Assembly: GCA_011525695.1 (NCBI GenBank) | Contig: WYBX01000078.1 | Location: 1-64,000, forward strand | Source: Verrucomicrobiia bacterium | GTDB lineage: Bacteria > Verrucomicrobiota > Verrucomicrobiia > Opitutales > Opitutaceae | DNA: 64,000 nt | Direction of reading: 5' to 3' | Part shown: in pieces, positions 24,027 through 33,333 of the stretch | Position numbering within the stretch: position 1 is the first letter of the stretch | How the letters are laid out: every line of letters begins with the position of its first letter | Translations under genes and position numbers: made by a program | The notes under the pieces: generated by a model | Databases searched by the model: none | What the model was told of the DNA's origin: nothing | What the model saw: only the letters and a program-made list of their open reading frames with translations

Positions 24027-26750
24027 TCAGGTTTCCATGCTCTCGCGCACCCCTTCACGCGTCTCGCGCCACCGGGCCGCCATCCCAAACCACATGCTCC
24101 GCATCCGTTCGCCCATTCGCCGGAACGGGCGCATCGCGATTTCCTCGGCGAGCACGATGCGATGCCGGCGCACAAATTCGCTTACAAGCTCGCGGCCCGC
24201 ATCGGGCCGCGCGAGCCGGGCCAGGACCGGCTCGCGATGCGAGACGTAGATGCGATGGGCGCCGCGGTAGCGGGTGTTGCCGACATAGAATTGCCGCCGC
24301 ATCAACGCCCGCTCCGCGACTTCGCCGAGGACGAGTATCGATTCTTCCGCCGTGCTGCCTTGTGAGCGGTACGACGTCAGGGCATGACCGTACGTCCACG
24401 CCCGAAAATCAGCCGGCAGGATCTTGCCATCCGCAAGGATGACCTCGTTGCTGGCCGGCTCAACCCGCGCGACATCCTTGAAATCGCCGTTGGCGAACCC
24501 CTGATCTTCCTCCCTCCCTCGAATCAGAAGACGGTCGCCCGCCGCAATCGGCAGCATTTGCGGCCGCCCCACGTCGAAGGCCCCCCGTTGCTTACGCGTA
24601 ATCTTTGCCGTCCGGCCTTTGGCCCCGCGCACGCTCAGTCCGTCGGGCAGGATCGCATCAACTTCGGCCGCGGTTCCGCGCTTGAAGAAGCGCGTGTCGC
24701 GGACGAATAGCAGCCGGTCGCCGCGCCGGTATTGGTCCCAATGCGCCTTTTGCTCCTCGCTCCACGCGAGCGGCTTCACCGCCTCCCGGATGACCTCGGC
24801 GTCACCGAGCAGTCCCCGGCGGCGCAATGCCTCGCGCGCATGGCCGTTGAACCGCTCGATTTCCTCCCAAAAGGGAATCACCACCATCGTCTCGACGCCC
24901 TGCTTGAGATTGTCGGCATAGTGCTCCGCGGCGCGTTCGAACAACGCTGCGTCGTCACTCATCTCACGAATCATGCCGCGCCGGGCCGCGTAGTGAAACG
25001 CTTCCCATACCTCGCCCGACGCAAGCAGCCGGCTGAACTGCCGATCCTTCTCCTCCCGCTGCCGCAACACCTCCGAGAGCCGCACAACCGGCGTTCCCGA
25101 ATGGTGGATGACGTTCCGAAGGGCGTCCCCTCGCTGTACACTATAGTGCTGCTTTGTGTCGCCAACCAGCAGCAGCCGGGCCCGCTGCTCGTGCGCGATC
25201 CGCGTGAGGCGGTCGAGCTGCTCCGTGGACAAAAGCCCTGCTTCGTCCACCAGGAGCACTCGCCGCGCCGCCTGAGCCTGCAGCGCCTCGCTCACCAGAA
25301 AGCGCTGCACCGTGTCCGCGTGCTCGAATCCCGCCGACACCAGCGCTTCCCGCGCACGTGTCGTTGGCGCCAATGGCATGAATCGCTGCCCGCCCGTCAG
25401 GTGGTGTGCTGTCTCTATGGCGGTGAGCACCGTCGTCTTGCCGGTGCCGGCGTCGCCGACGAGCACGCACAAGAAGTCCTTGCTCGCGAGCAACGCCCGC
25501 GCGGCGGCGGTCTGGCCGCCGGTCAACTTCGCCGGCAGATGCGCCGGCTCGCCGAGCGGGAATCGCGTGTTGCGGCCGTCGATTACGCGCCGCACCGTTG
25601 CCGTCTCCTCGCGATGGATGGCGCGCAGGCTCATCTCCCCGTCGCGATGAATCGCGTCGGGATGAGCCGCGAGGGCCTCACGGAGTTCGCGCCACCGATA
25701 AAAATCCGGGTGCAATTCGAGCGCCGCGTTCAGTACCTCCCCCTCTCGCACGACACTGCGCCGCTCGTAAACGTGGCGCAGTGCCGCTTCCATGACGGCG
25801 AGCGTCTGGCCGTGCGACGTTTGCTGACGCGGCGCCTGCGAGCGCGCGCCGCGAACCAGTTCCTCGAGCGCCCGGGCTTCCTCCCGGCTGAGTTCGCGGC
25901 GCTGGCGCGCGCGAACTTCCGGCGTGCTGATTTCCGTCAATTTGTTCGCGCGCGATTCGCGCACAAGAATCTCCACCTCGCGCTTCGTCGGACGGCGGCC
26001 CTTTGTTTTCGCGAACTCGTCCGCCAGTTCCTGGACATGGCGCGCGCGTTTCGAGAAACGCTCGCGCAGATGCTCGACGCCGCGAACCGAAAATCCCTTC
26101 GAGTTCATCCCGTAAGGTTCGTAGCCGAGCTGCCGCAGCCGTCCGGCCAGCTCGCGATACAGAACCTGCCGGAGATACGGCGAGGCGCGAAGCATCTCGG
26201 CCGCCTGCAACGCGAACCATTCGTTGCGGCCCGCATCCCAGGTCGCGTTCGCGAGAACGGTATGCGCGTGCAACTGCGGATCGAGGTCGCGGCTCGCGTC
26301 ATGAAAAAACAGGGCGCCGATGAAATTGCCGGTGAGCCGAAAGTCCTCGCTCGTCCGCGAATCGCCGCGGCGCTCCCGCACGGCGGCGAAGCGTTCCATC
26401 TCTTCGAGCGCGACCTTGACCGACTCACGAAACGCCACACCGATTCGTTCGTCGCCCCCAACCATCGCCAGGACGCTCACGTCCTTCGGTGCCGAAAGCT
26501 GAATGTCGAAGAACGCCACCCGCTCCTTGTTTTCGCGCGCGGTCATGCGTTGTCCGGTTAGTGGATGCCGGTTCCGGCGCAGCGCCTCAAACGACCTGGC
26601 ATCGACCTCACCTTCGAGTCCGAGCGTCTTCGCGCCTTGCCCGATCCATTCGCCCTGGATCTGTTTCTCACCCTCCGTCCAGTAGTCGTTCTTGCGCAGA
26701 TGCCGCGCCAGATAGGTCGCTCCGTTGCGAATGACTCCGACCGTGATCAT
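24027..26750 (-). CDS. MobF (TrwC/TraI-type) relaxase-helicase, copy 2
   Basis: A 907-residue relaxase of the trb element. N-terminal 'NDYWTEGE' carries a catalytic Tyr. The three-His motif is 'LDPQLHAHTVL', and the C-terminal helicase shows Walker A 'GDAGTGKTT' and 'LLVDEAGLLS'. ATG 26750 gives 'MITVGVIRNG', matching the first relaxase; further upstream in-frame codons are not supported. The gene is divergent from the coupling protein at 27055, and the 304 bp between them are the likely oriT and promoter region. It differs from copy 1 throughout, so the two were acquired separately. Confidence 0.92.
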   Translation of the reverse strand: MITVGVIRNGATYLARHLRKNDYWTEGEKQIQGEWIGQGAKTLGLEGEVDARSFEALRRNRHPLTGQRMTARENKERVAFFDIQLSAPKDVSVLAMVGGDERIGVAFRESVKVALEEMERFAAVRERRGDSRTSEDFRLTGNFIGALFFHDASRDLDPQLHAHTVLANATWDAGRNEWFALQAAEMLRASPYLRQVLYRELAGRLRQLGYEPYGMNSKGFSVRGVEHLRERFSKRARHVQELADEFAKTKGRRPTKREVEILVRESRANKLTEISTPEVRARQRRELSREEARALEELVRGARSQAPRQQTSHGQTLAVMEAALRHVYERRSVVREGEVLNAALELHPDFYRWRELREALAAHPDAIHRDGEMSLRAIHREETATVRRVIDGRNTRFPLGEPAHLPAKLTGGQTAAARALLASKDFLCVLVGDAGTGKTTVLTAIETAHHLTGGQRFMPLAPTTRAREALVSAGFEHADTVQRFLVSEALQAQAARRVLLVDEAGLLSTEQLDRLTRIAHEQRARLLLVGDTKQHYSVQRGDALRNVIHHSGTPVVRLSEVLRQREEKDRQFSRLLASGEVWEAFHYAARRGMIREMSDDAALFERAAEHYADNLKQGVETMVVIPFWEEIERFNGHAREALRRRGLLGDAEVIREAVKPLAWSEEQKAHWDQYRRGDRLLFVRDTRFFKRGTAAEVDAILPDGLSVRGAKGRTAKITRKQRGAFDVGRPQMLPIAAGDRLLIRGREEDQGFANGDFKDVARVEPASNEVILADGKILPADFRAWTYGHALTSYRSQGSTAEESILVLGEVAERALMRRQFYVGNTRYRGAHRIYVSHREPVLARLARPDAGRELVSEFVRRHRIVLAEEIAMRPFRRMGERMRSMWFGMAARWRETREGVRESMET

Positions 26751-26807
26751 GTCTTCAGCAACGTCCCGGGCGCGTCGAAATTCAATTGTGAGCACCCGCT
26801 GAGTTCG

Positions 26808-26824
26808 CCGTAGTGCGCCTACGT
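26808..26824. promoter_or_regulatory. Operator-like repeat CCGTA-N7-TACGT
   Basis: Same 5-7-5 layout as 9553 and 23556, about 58 bp upstream of the relaxase 2 start. A further CCGTA half-site lies at 26831. Confidence 0.5.
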
Positions 26825-26923
26825 CAAAAACCGTAGCGCGCTCGTTTCCGATCGTCCGTCGGCAAAATGAGCCGGAATGGTCGCCGCACATCACCCGCCC
26901 TTGGTCCTGAGAAGACGCAATAC

Positions 26924-26941
26924 CCTTATGAGTTCATAAGG
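26924..26941. promoter_or_regulatory. Perfect 18-bp palindrome
   Basis: CCTTATGA and TCATAAGG are perfect arms around GT, in the centre of the divergent relaxase/coupling-protein promoter region. It could be a dimer operator or part of oriT. Confidence 0.6.
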
Positions 26942-26986
26942 AGTCGGGCAGTCACGTAAGTCGCTATGAATGACGGGCGGGGTATC

Positions 26987-27002
26987 TACGGCTTTTTCCG
27001 TA
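26987..27002. promoter_or_regulatory. Inverted operator TACGG-N6-CCGTA
   Basis: The same half-sites as the CCGTA-N7-TACGG operators but in outward order, around a CTTTTT spacer. It lies about 52 bp before the coupling-protein start, so it likely serves that gene's promoter. Confidence 0.45.
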
Positions 27003-27054
27003 GCTTCGCGTGCTGGACGCGCCACGTGCATCCGACTTCCTGTGTGCCGATCCG

Positions 27055-28692
27055 ATGATTGCGATCACGAAGTTTATCTCGCCGTCCGTCTCCTTTCGCG
27101 AATGGTTGCACCACCCACACGCGATCACGGTCGGCTTTTTCGCGCTCGCGGCGCTCGCGCTCGGGATCGCGCTTTGGCTCGTTTTCCGCAATCTTCGGCA
27201 CAACGAACCCGGCTTGAAAGCGCCGGCCGCGCTGACGCTCGCGCTTCTGATCACGGCGGCCGGACTCCTGGGCGCGCGCCGTTTGCCGGACCAGCGATTC
27301 CTTCCGGTCGGCGGCGCATTCTGCGTGCTCGCGACGGGCCTGTTCTTCTTCGCCAACCGGCGCCGGTTCGTGCGCGACCCCGAAGGCCGCATCGTCGCGG
27401 ATCGCTGGGAAATCGTTTTGCACTTCGCGCGCTTTCGTTGGACGCGCGACAAGCTCAACCGTCACTTCTTCGTTTCCGGAGAAACGGGCTCCGGCAAGAC
27501 GACCGGGATGAACCAGCTCCTGACGGCGCTGATCCGGCGCGACACCCGGCTTGGTGGCGTCGTGATGGCGAACAAGGGCGACGAGTGGTTCTTCCTGGAA
27601 TGGCTCGCCAGGAAATATGGCCGGCAATCCGACATCATCCGTCTGCGCCCGCGCGCCACGGACGATCCGGCCGGACAGCCGCTCGCCCGCCTGAACGTCA
27701 CGGGCGACGCCCGGTTTCCGTTCACCACCCGCGCACGCATCCTTGTGGACACGGCCGCGGCGTTGAACCCGAAGGACGAGAGGAGCTTTTTCAAGATCAA
27801 GGGTGCCGCCCACATCGGCCGTGCGCTCGAATTGCTGAGCGACTTGCAGCGCCCCCCGACCCCGACAAACGCCTACATGCTGCTCACGTCTGAGAAGGAG
27901 CTAAAGGCCGCGCTGGATGCCCTGACGGAGTTGGAGCCGAACCCACGGCGGGTTCACTTGGCCGAAGTGCTGGAGCAATCCTACCTGAAACACGAAGCCA
28001 AGGAGCAGCGCGCCGGCGAAGTCGGCACGTCCCAGAACTACCTTGAATATCTCGGCACCCCGGAGATCGCCGATGTTTTCAGCAGCAACGATCCCGACAC
28101 GTGCTCCATCCTGGACGTGGACAAGGGCAAGATCCTCTGCATCGACGTGCCGGAGGACTACTCCGTGGAGCGGAAATACATCTTCACCGTCATCAAGCTT
28201 CTGCTCTACCGGCATGCGCTGCGCCGTTACGCGCTCCCGGATTACCGGCGCTACGCGCTCAACCAACTGATTTATTGCGGCGACGAATTCTCGACCGCGA
28301 TTACGGCCAGCTACGACGGCACCTCGGACTACAACGTCGTGGACAAGCTGCGCGACTGCTGGCTCATGCTGCTGATTTCCGCCCAGGCGTTCGAATCGCT
28401 CATCCCGCCGCAGACCCGGGAACAGGCCGATGTGCTGCTGCTGAACCTGAAGAACCTCGTCATGTATCGCGCGGCGTCGGAGACCGACGCCCTCCGTTGC
28501 GCTAATGCCCTCGGCAAACACTGGGTCGAGCGCGCCACCCGGACGGTGCATCTTGACCACACGGCCCATACCTATCAGCGGATCGAGGAATACCGGATCC
28601 GACCCCATGAATTGCGAAATTTGCCTGACCACACCGCCGTTGTCCGTCATTGCACCAATGGCTACAAAAAGGTCTGTCTTCGCCCCGCCTAA
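27055..28692 (+). CDS. TraD/VirD4-like type IV coupling protein
   Basis: A 545-residue hexameric DNA-translocating ATPase that brings the relaxase-DNA complex to the channel. Three hydrophobic segments lie at the N-terminus (about 25-45, 55-75, 82-100). Walker A is 'GETGSGKTTGMN' at about residue 141, and Walker B lies in 'LIYCGDEFST'. ATG 27055 is chosen; an upstream GTG at 27010 would add 15 residues without a better ribosome site. It is divergent from relaxase 2, and the pair plus the trb operon makes the element self-transmissible in principle. Confidence 0.85.
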   Translation: MIAITKFISPSVSFREWLHHPHAITVGFFALAALALGIALWLVFRNLRHNEPGLKAPAALTLALLITAAGLLGARRLPDQRFLPVGGAFCVLATGLFFFANRRRFVRDPEGRIVADRWEIVLHFARFRWTRDKLNRHFFVSGETGSGKTTGMNQLLTALIRRDTRLGGVVMANKGDEWFFLEWLARKYGRQSDIIRLRPRATDDPAGQPLARLNVTGDARFPFTTRARILVDTAAALNPKDERSFFKIKGAAHIGRALELLSDLQRPPTPTNAYMLLTSEKELKAALDALTELEPNPRRVHLAEVLEQSYLKHEAKEQRAGEVGTSQNYLEYLGTPEIADVFSSNDPDTCSILDVDKGKILCIDVPEDYSVERKYIFTVIKLLLYRHALRRYALPDYRRYALNQLIYCGDEFSTAITASYDGTSDYNVVDKLRDCWLMLLISAQAFESLIPPQTREQADVLLLNLKNLVMYRAASETDALRCANALGKHWVERATRTVHLDHTAHTYQRIEEYRIRPHELRNLPDHTAVVRHCTNGYKKVCLRPA

Positions 28693-28716
28693 TCCGACAT
28701 TTTCGGCGTGAGCGTG

Positions 28717-29007
28717 ATGAGCACGAACGAATCCCCCGACATTAGTGCGGCAGCGATGATCGCGCTGCGCGCTCAGCCCGACGCGCTGAAGGCCATCACG
28801 GCGCGCCTGCGGGTGAAAGAGATGGGGCCGGCCGATCACATCCGCACCAAACACGAGGTGAAGGCGTGGATTGAGTCGCAGGGAGACGTTGGTGAAGCAG
28901 AGGCAATTCTCACGCGCGCCAGGGCGCGGCACGAACTGCAGCGGACGCAGAACATCACCCAGAAAATGACGGAGCGGCAGCAGCGCGGCCAGCGAATGGG
29001 CGACTGA
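28717..29007 (+). CDS. Small hypothetical protein after coupling protein
   Basis: A 96-residue charged, helical protein following the coupling-protein gene by 24 bp. The first in-frame codon is GTG 28708; ATG 28717 is preferred. It is rich in Arg, Glu and Gln with a coiled-coil-like C-terminus ('RARARHELQRTQNITQKMTE'). No family is recognised. Likely an accessory of the coupling protein or relaxosome by position only. Confidence 0.5.
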   Translation: MSTNESPDISAAAMIALRAQPDALKAITARLRVKEMGPADHIRTKHEVKAWIESQGDVGEAEAILTRARARHELQRTQNITQKMTERQQRGQRMGD

Positions 29008-29024
29008 CGGACCTTCCTCCCAGG

Positions 29025-30233
29025 CTAAACGGATTCCTCGATCAACGCCGCGGTCGCTTCGATCTGAACCAGCACGCCGGGAGGAAGTGAACTATTGGTG
29101 ATGACGGCGCGGGTCGGCCGGTGCCCGCCGAACGCGCGGGCATAGGCCGGTTCCATACGCTCCACCAACTTTGGATCGGCCACATGCACCGTTGTGTGCA
29201 AGACGCGCGGAAGCGCGCTGCCCGCCGCGACCAGAATCGAGACGAGATTTCGGAGCGCCAGCTCGGCCTGCTCCTCCACCGGGATCCGACGTGAATGCCC
29301 GGGCGCAGGATCGAAGGGAAGTTGGGGCGAGACATAAACGAGCCCGCCATGCACGATCGCTTGTGACGCATGCCCCGCCGGCGCCAGCGCGCCCGGCACA
29401 TGGATGGTTCTCAACCCGGCGGCACCCATCGAATCGTTGATTCGTCGTGGTTCGAGGACGAGGCAGAGACAGGTGAGCCCGCCCTCGGCCTTTTCGAATT
29501 CGGAAACGTCCACGCTCAGCGTCGTGATGCCGGCCTCGCGCAATCGCTTTTCCGTCTTCGGGCACGAGCCACTCACCAGCGTCGTTCCTCGAATGGTGAG
29601 CGTGTTCGCCGCGAACGGCTCGGTTTCATCGACCGGAATTATAGTCAGGTTGTCGAACAACGCCGGTTGTACCCAGGTCGGATTGACGATGAGAAAGCGC
29701 GGTGGAACGAACGTGCAGGCGGTCTTGAGGTGGGCGCAGTCACGGATTTCGACCGTGCGGACCTCATACCCGAACGGCTCCACGATTTCCTTCAGCATTC
29801 CAATGCCGTCTTCGTTCGTCCGGGCCGATTGTCCGACGAAAAGCGTGTGCCCAATGCGCAGAACGTCGCCGCCATCCAGCGTGCCGGATCCGCCGATCCG
29901 TTGAACCGGCCGGTACTGGGCGAGCACCGGAACGACGCCATCCACTTCCCGGGATCGCGACGCCGCCCCCAAACGCGCGACCAGAGCCACCTCCGGCAAC
30001 AGTAGCGCGGTATCCTCGACGAAAACGCTGTCCGGCTGGTCGGGCAAAGCTGGGACGAACTCGGGTTCGACGCCCAGTTCCTTCAGGACTTTCACGAACG
30101 CCGCGTGCTGCTTGCGCGCCAGCGGCACGCTGATCCTGGTCCGCGTCAGATGGGTAAGCTCACATCGGTCCAGCCGGGGGCTTACTTCTCTCAAGAGCGC
30201 GATCATCGGGTGTGAAAGCAGACGTGAAGCCAC
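29025..30233 (-). CDS. Dimethylargininase (DDAH) fused to RidA domain
   Basis: A 402-residue fusion. Residues about 10-275 are a DDAH/arginine-deiminase-superfamily beta-propeller that hydrolyses methylated arginine to citrulline. They carry the acidic 'PDSVFVED' segment, the His in 'DCAHLKTACTFV' and the Cys in 'GGLTCLCLVLEP', all expected active-site positions. Residues about 285-402 are a complete RidA (YjgF/UK114) domain ('GHASQAIVHGGLVYVSPQLP', 'VLVQIEATAALIE'), which deaminates reactive enamine/imine intermediates. The start is GTG 30233, with ATG 30206 as alternative. It is convergent with the small gene at 28717 and isolated from any metabolic neighbours, so it is cargo. Confidence 0.85.
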   Translation of the reverse strand: MASRLLSHPMIALLREVSPRLDRCELTHLTRTRISVPLARKQHAAFVKVLKELGVEPEFVPALPDQPDSVFVEDTALLLPEVALVARLGAASRSREVDGVVPVLAQYRPVQRIGGSGTLDGGDVLRIGHTLFVGQSARTNEDGIGMLKEIVEPFGYEVRTVEIRDCAHLKTACTFVPPRFLIVNPTWVQPALFDNLTIIPVDETEPFAANTLTIRGTTLVSGSCPKTEKRLREAGITTLSVDVSEFEKAEGGLTCLCLVLEPRRINDSMGAAGLRTIHVPGALAPAGHASQAIVHGGLVYVSPQLPFDPAPGHSRRIPVEEQAELALRNLVSILVAAGSALPRVLHTTVHVADPKLVERMEPAYARAFGGHRPTRAVITNSSLPPGVLVQIEATAALIEESV

Positions 30234-30822
30234 GAATTTGCATCATGGTGGCAAAAACTCAAATCCCCAACGGTCCGGCCGAGCAATCACCGGTCTCCCG
30301 AATGCGATCATAGCTCAGTCCTTGGCCGGCACGCTGGCGGATACGGAGAACACTCGCAATCTCGTCAAGATGGAGTGTTCACCTACTTGAGCTCCGGCGT
30401 GCGGCTTTTTGTGCTGCTGAATTCGATTCAGAAGTCTCGCAAACCGCCATTCCAGCCCAACGCGATCCGGTTCGAAAGCCGGCTCGGTTGGCCGGAGGAG
30501 GGGCTGGCCGGCCAAACGGGAGTTCTTCCTTTGCCCCCGAGACCTACGCGGTTCGATGTGTCGCGAGACACGCCAGACAGCACTCGAGTCCGGTGCGATC
30601 AAGCTTTCATCGAGCACTCAGTGGTGATTCCTTCAAAGTGCGAACGCATAAGTACCGGAATACCGGCAGCTTTTAGGTCTTCCAAGTCGCGCCGGACCGC
30701 GCTCAAATTAGCCGCGCGATCGCCATTGCGCCTTCCGGCTTCGCTGGCGGGACCAGCTCGATGGCACAGCCGCGCATCGGCCTCTCTCGGGCCTCGAAGT
30801 TAACGACCATCTTTCCAGCTAA
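30234..30822. other. Non-coding gap between DDAH-RidA and HNH gene
   Basis: 589 bp between divergent genes. I see no supportable gene, RNA or repeat. It must hold the promoters of both flanking genes. A minus-strand frame across 30703-31050 is rejected because it runs into the IS21 end. Confidence 0.4.
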
Positions 30823-30908
30823 ATGAGCAATAGTCGTCCGGCCATCCCGATCGCAATAAAGCGCGAGGTCCTTTTCGAGGCGCGACACCATTGTGCGGTT
30901 TGCTGCAA
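30823..30908 (+). pseudogene. 5' part of HNH-PLD-SNF2 gene, cut off by IS21-type element
   Basis: ATG 30823 opens a frame encoding 'MSNSRPAIPIAIKREVLFEA' and then 'RHHCAVC', the first half of an HNH zinc-binding module. The frame stops at the insertion boundary. If the IS21-type element and one GCTGCAA copy are removed, it runs straight into the frame at 33535 ('NPLPLEQAHVVPW'), which restores a canonical HNH domain. This proves the original gene start and the insertion point. Confidence 0.85.
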
Positions 30909-31009
30909 TGTCAGCGGTCGGGTAAAACCAGCCAGTAGGGAACGGGTCAAAACCAGCCACCTTTGAGCGAGGATTGGCGCCTGGAGCGACATGGGTTGCA
31001 ACCGGCGCG

Positions 31010-32575
31010 ATGAACCGACTCGAGGTGAGCCTACAACAAACGATCATCACACTGGCGCAGCGGGGCTGGTCGCAGCGGCGGATTGCCCGTGAGCTGGCGG
31101 TAGACCGTGAGACGGTGAAGCGCTACGCGCCGCCGGCAAAACCCGCCAGCAACCCGACCGCCGGGTCCGAGGCGGCAAAACCAGCCAGCGGCGAGAACCC
31201 GACCACCGGGTCGGATCCCTTGATCACGGCGGCGGAGGCCCCAAAACCAGCCACTAACCCGACCGCCGGGTTTTCGCCGGGCCCGCCGAGCCGGTGCGAG
31301 CCGCACCGCGAGGTGATCGCGGCGGCGTTGGAGCGCGGTCTCACCGCGCAGCGGATCCATCAGGATCTCTGCGCCGAGCATGGCTTCACCGGCAGCTACG
31401 AGTCGGTCAAACGCTTCGTGCGCCGGATGGGCGCCACGCTCCCGCTGCCGTTCCGCCGGCTCGAGTGCGCGCCGGGCGAGGAGATGCAGGTCGACTTTGG
31501 CCAGGGCGCCTGGGTCGAAGCCGACGGCAAGCGCCGCCGGCCGCATCTGTTTCGCGCCGTGCTCAGTCACTCCCGCAAGGGCTACAGCGAGGTCGTATGG
31601 CGGCAGGACACCGAGACGTTCATCCGCTGCTGCGAGAACGCGTTTCGGCACTTCGGCGGCGTCACCCGCACCACCGTGGTCGACAACCTGAAGGCCGCCG
31701 TCCTGGACCCGGACTGGTTCGACCCGAACCTCAATCCCAAGATGGCGGACTTCGCCCGCCATTACGGCACCGTCGTGGTGCCGACCCAGCCCGCCAGACC
31801 GGAACACAAGGGCAAGATCGAGGCCGGGGTAAAATACGCCCAGAACAACGCGCTGCGCGGACGCTCGTTTGCCTCGCTGGCCGAGCAAAACATCTTCCTC
31901 GCCGACTGGGAGCGACGCGTCGCCGACACGCGGATCCACGGCACGGTGCGCCAGCAGGTGAGCGCGATGTTCGAGCGTGAGCGGGCGGTGCTCGTGCCTC
32001 TGCCCGCGTCCATCTTCCCCAGCTTCACCGAGGCCCGGCGCAAGGTGCATCGCGACGGCCACGTCGAGTTCGACAAGGCTTACTACTCGGTACCGCCGGA
32101 GTATCTCGGCCGCGAGGTGTGGGTCCGCGGCGAGTCCCGGATCGTCCGCATCCTCAATCATCGTCAGGAGGTGATCGCGTTGCACGCCCGCGCGGAAGCC
32201 GGCCGCTTTGCCACGACCGACGCGCACATCCACGCTCACAAACGCAGTGGCGTGGAGCGCGGCGCCCAGTATTGGCTCGACCGCTGCCGGTTGATCGGTC
32301 CGCACACCGGCGCCTGGGCCGAGGCGTTCCTCGCTCAGCGCGGCGTCTACGGCCTGCGTGCCCTGCAGGGCGTGGTCGGCCTCGCCAAGCAGCACCCGGT
32401 CGCCGCGCTTGAAGATGCCGCCGCCACCGCCAGGCGCCGGGGCGTCTGGCGACTCAGGGACCTGCGGCGGCTGCTCACCGACGGCGATAACGTTGTCCAG
32501 GTCGACTTCCTCGACACCCACCCGCTGATCCGGCCGCTCACGGCCTACAGCCTCGAAGCGCTCTCCCAAGCATGA
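31010..32575 (+). CDS. istA: IstA transposase of IS21-family element
   Basis: A 521-residue transposase starting at ATG 31010. An N-terminal helix-turn-helix ('RGWSQRRIARELAVDRETV') is followed by an integrase-type DDE core: Asp in 'MQVDFGQGAW', Asp in 'TTVVDNLKA', Glu in 'EHKGKIEAGVKYA'. A Pro/Ala/Thr-rich linker (about 45-90) contains near-repeats of 'KPASNPTAG' and may be a local expansion. It overlaps istB (ATGA at 32572). Confidence 0.95.
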   Translation: MNRLEVSLQQTIITLAQRGWSQRRIARELAVDRETVKRYAPPAKPASNPTAGSEAAKPASGENPTTGSDPLITAAEAPKPATNPTAGFSPGPPSRCEPHREVIAAALERGLTAQRIHQDLCAEHGFTGSYESVKRFVRRMGATLPLPFRRLECAPGEEMQVDFGQGAWVEADGKRRRPHLFRAVLSHSRKGYSEVVWRQDTETFIRCCENAFRHFGGVTRTTVVDNLKAAVLDPDWFDPNLNPKMADFARHYGTVVVPTQPARPEHKGKIEAGVKYAQNNALRGRSFASLAEQNIFLADWERRVADTRIHGTVRQQVSAMFERERAVLVPLPASIFPSFTEARRKVHRDGHVEFDKAYYSVPPEYLGREVWVRGESRIVRILNHRQEVIALHARAEAGRFATTDAHIHAHKRSGVERGAQYWLDRCRLIGPHTGAWAEAFLAQRGVYGLRALQGVVGLAKQHPVAALEDAAATARRRGVWRLRDLRRLLTDGDNVVQVDFLDTHPLIRPLTAYSLEALSQA

Positions 32576-33333
32576 ACCTCGATGTAACACTAAAACAACT
32601 ACGCCTGTCCGCGCTCGCGCAGACGCTCCCCCTCCGGCTGCAGGAAGCCACCTCGAACCGGCTTTCCCATGCGGAGTTTTTGGAGCTGATCCTGCACGAC
32701 GAGCTCAACGTGCGGGAGCAGCGCAAGATCACCCGCCGGACCGTGGCCGCCGAGTTTACCGCGCTCAAAAGCCTCGAAGACTTTGACTGGCGCTTCAACC
32801 CGTCGATCTCGCGCAAGGACATCCATGAGCTCGCGGCTTGTCACTTCATCCGCAAGCACACCGACGTGCTCTTCGTCGGCCCGCCCGGCGTCGGCAAAAC
32901 GCACCTGGCGCAATCCATCGGCTACGAGGCGATCAAGCAGGGCTTCGTCGTGCGTTACCGATCCATCTTCGACCTCGTCGCAGACTTCCTCTCCGAGGAA
33001 GCGCTCGCCAAGCGCGACCGCCTCCTGCGCGGCTACCTCAAACCCGATCTGCTCATCATCGACGACATGGGCCTCAAGCAACTGCCCAAGCACGCCGGCG
33101 AGTATCTCCTCGAGGTCATCATGCGCCGCTACGAGACCCGCTCCACCATCATGACCAGCAACCGTCCCCTCGAGGACTGGGGCAAGCTGCTCCAGGATGT
33201 GCCCACCGCCGGTGCCATCCTCGACCGCTTCCTGCATCACGCACAGGTCATCGCCATCACCGGCAAGAGCTATCGCCTGAAGAACGCCGCGCTCGGCACC
33301 ACGCCGACCAAGCAAACCGAGGAGCAAAAGTGA
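32572..33333 (+). CDS. istB: IstB ATPase helper of IS21-family element
   Basis: A 253-residue AAA+ ATPase that helps IstA select targets. Walker A is 'GPPGVGKTH' (about 104-112), Walker B 'LLIIDDMGL', and there is a sensor 'IMTSNRP'. Length and motifs are standard for IS21 helpers, and the ATG overlaps the istA stop. The C-terminal 'KQTEEQK' end is followed by about 196 bp of non-coding sequence to the right end of the element. Confidence 0.95.
   Translation: MNLDVTLKQLRLSALAQTLPLRLQEATSNRLSHAEFLELILHDELNVREQRKITRRTVAAEFTALKSLEDFDWRFNPSISRKDIHELAACHFIRKHTDVLFVGPPGVGKTHLAQSIGYEAIKQGFVVRYRSIFDLVADFLSEEALAKRDRLLRGYLKPDLLIIDDMGLKQLPKHAGEYLLEVIMRRYETRSTIMTSNRPLEDWGKLLQDVPTAGAILDRFLHHAQVIAITGKSYRLKNAALGTTPTKQTEEQK

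Larger units (their letters stand above)
26751..27054. other. Palindrome-rich intergenic region, oriT candidate
   Basis: 304 bp between the divergent MobF relaxase and coupling-protein genes. It holds a CCGTA-N7-TACGT site (26808-26824), a perfect 18-bp palindrome (26924-26941) and TACGG-N6-CCGTA (26987-27002). In MobF systems oriT normally lies beside the relaxase gene. A nick site cannot be fixed from sequence alone. Confidence 0.5.

Noticed and set aside
30703..31050. Minus-strand frame of 115 residues across the left end of the IS21-type element
   Set aside because: It runs from host sequence into the IS terminal repeats, overlaps the rebuilt HNH gene start on the other strand, and has no recognisable family.
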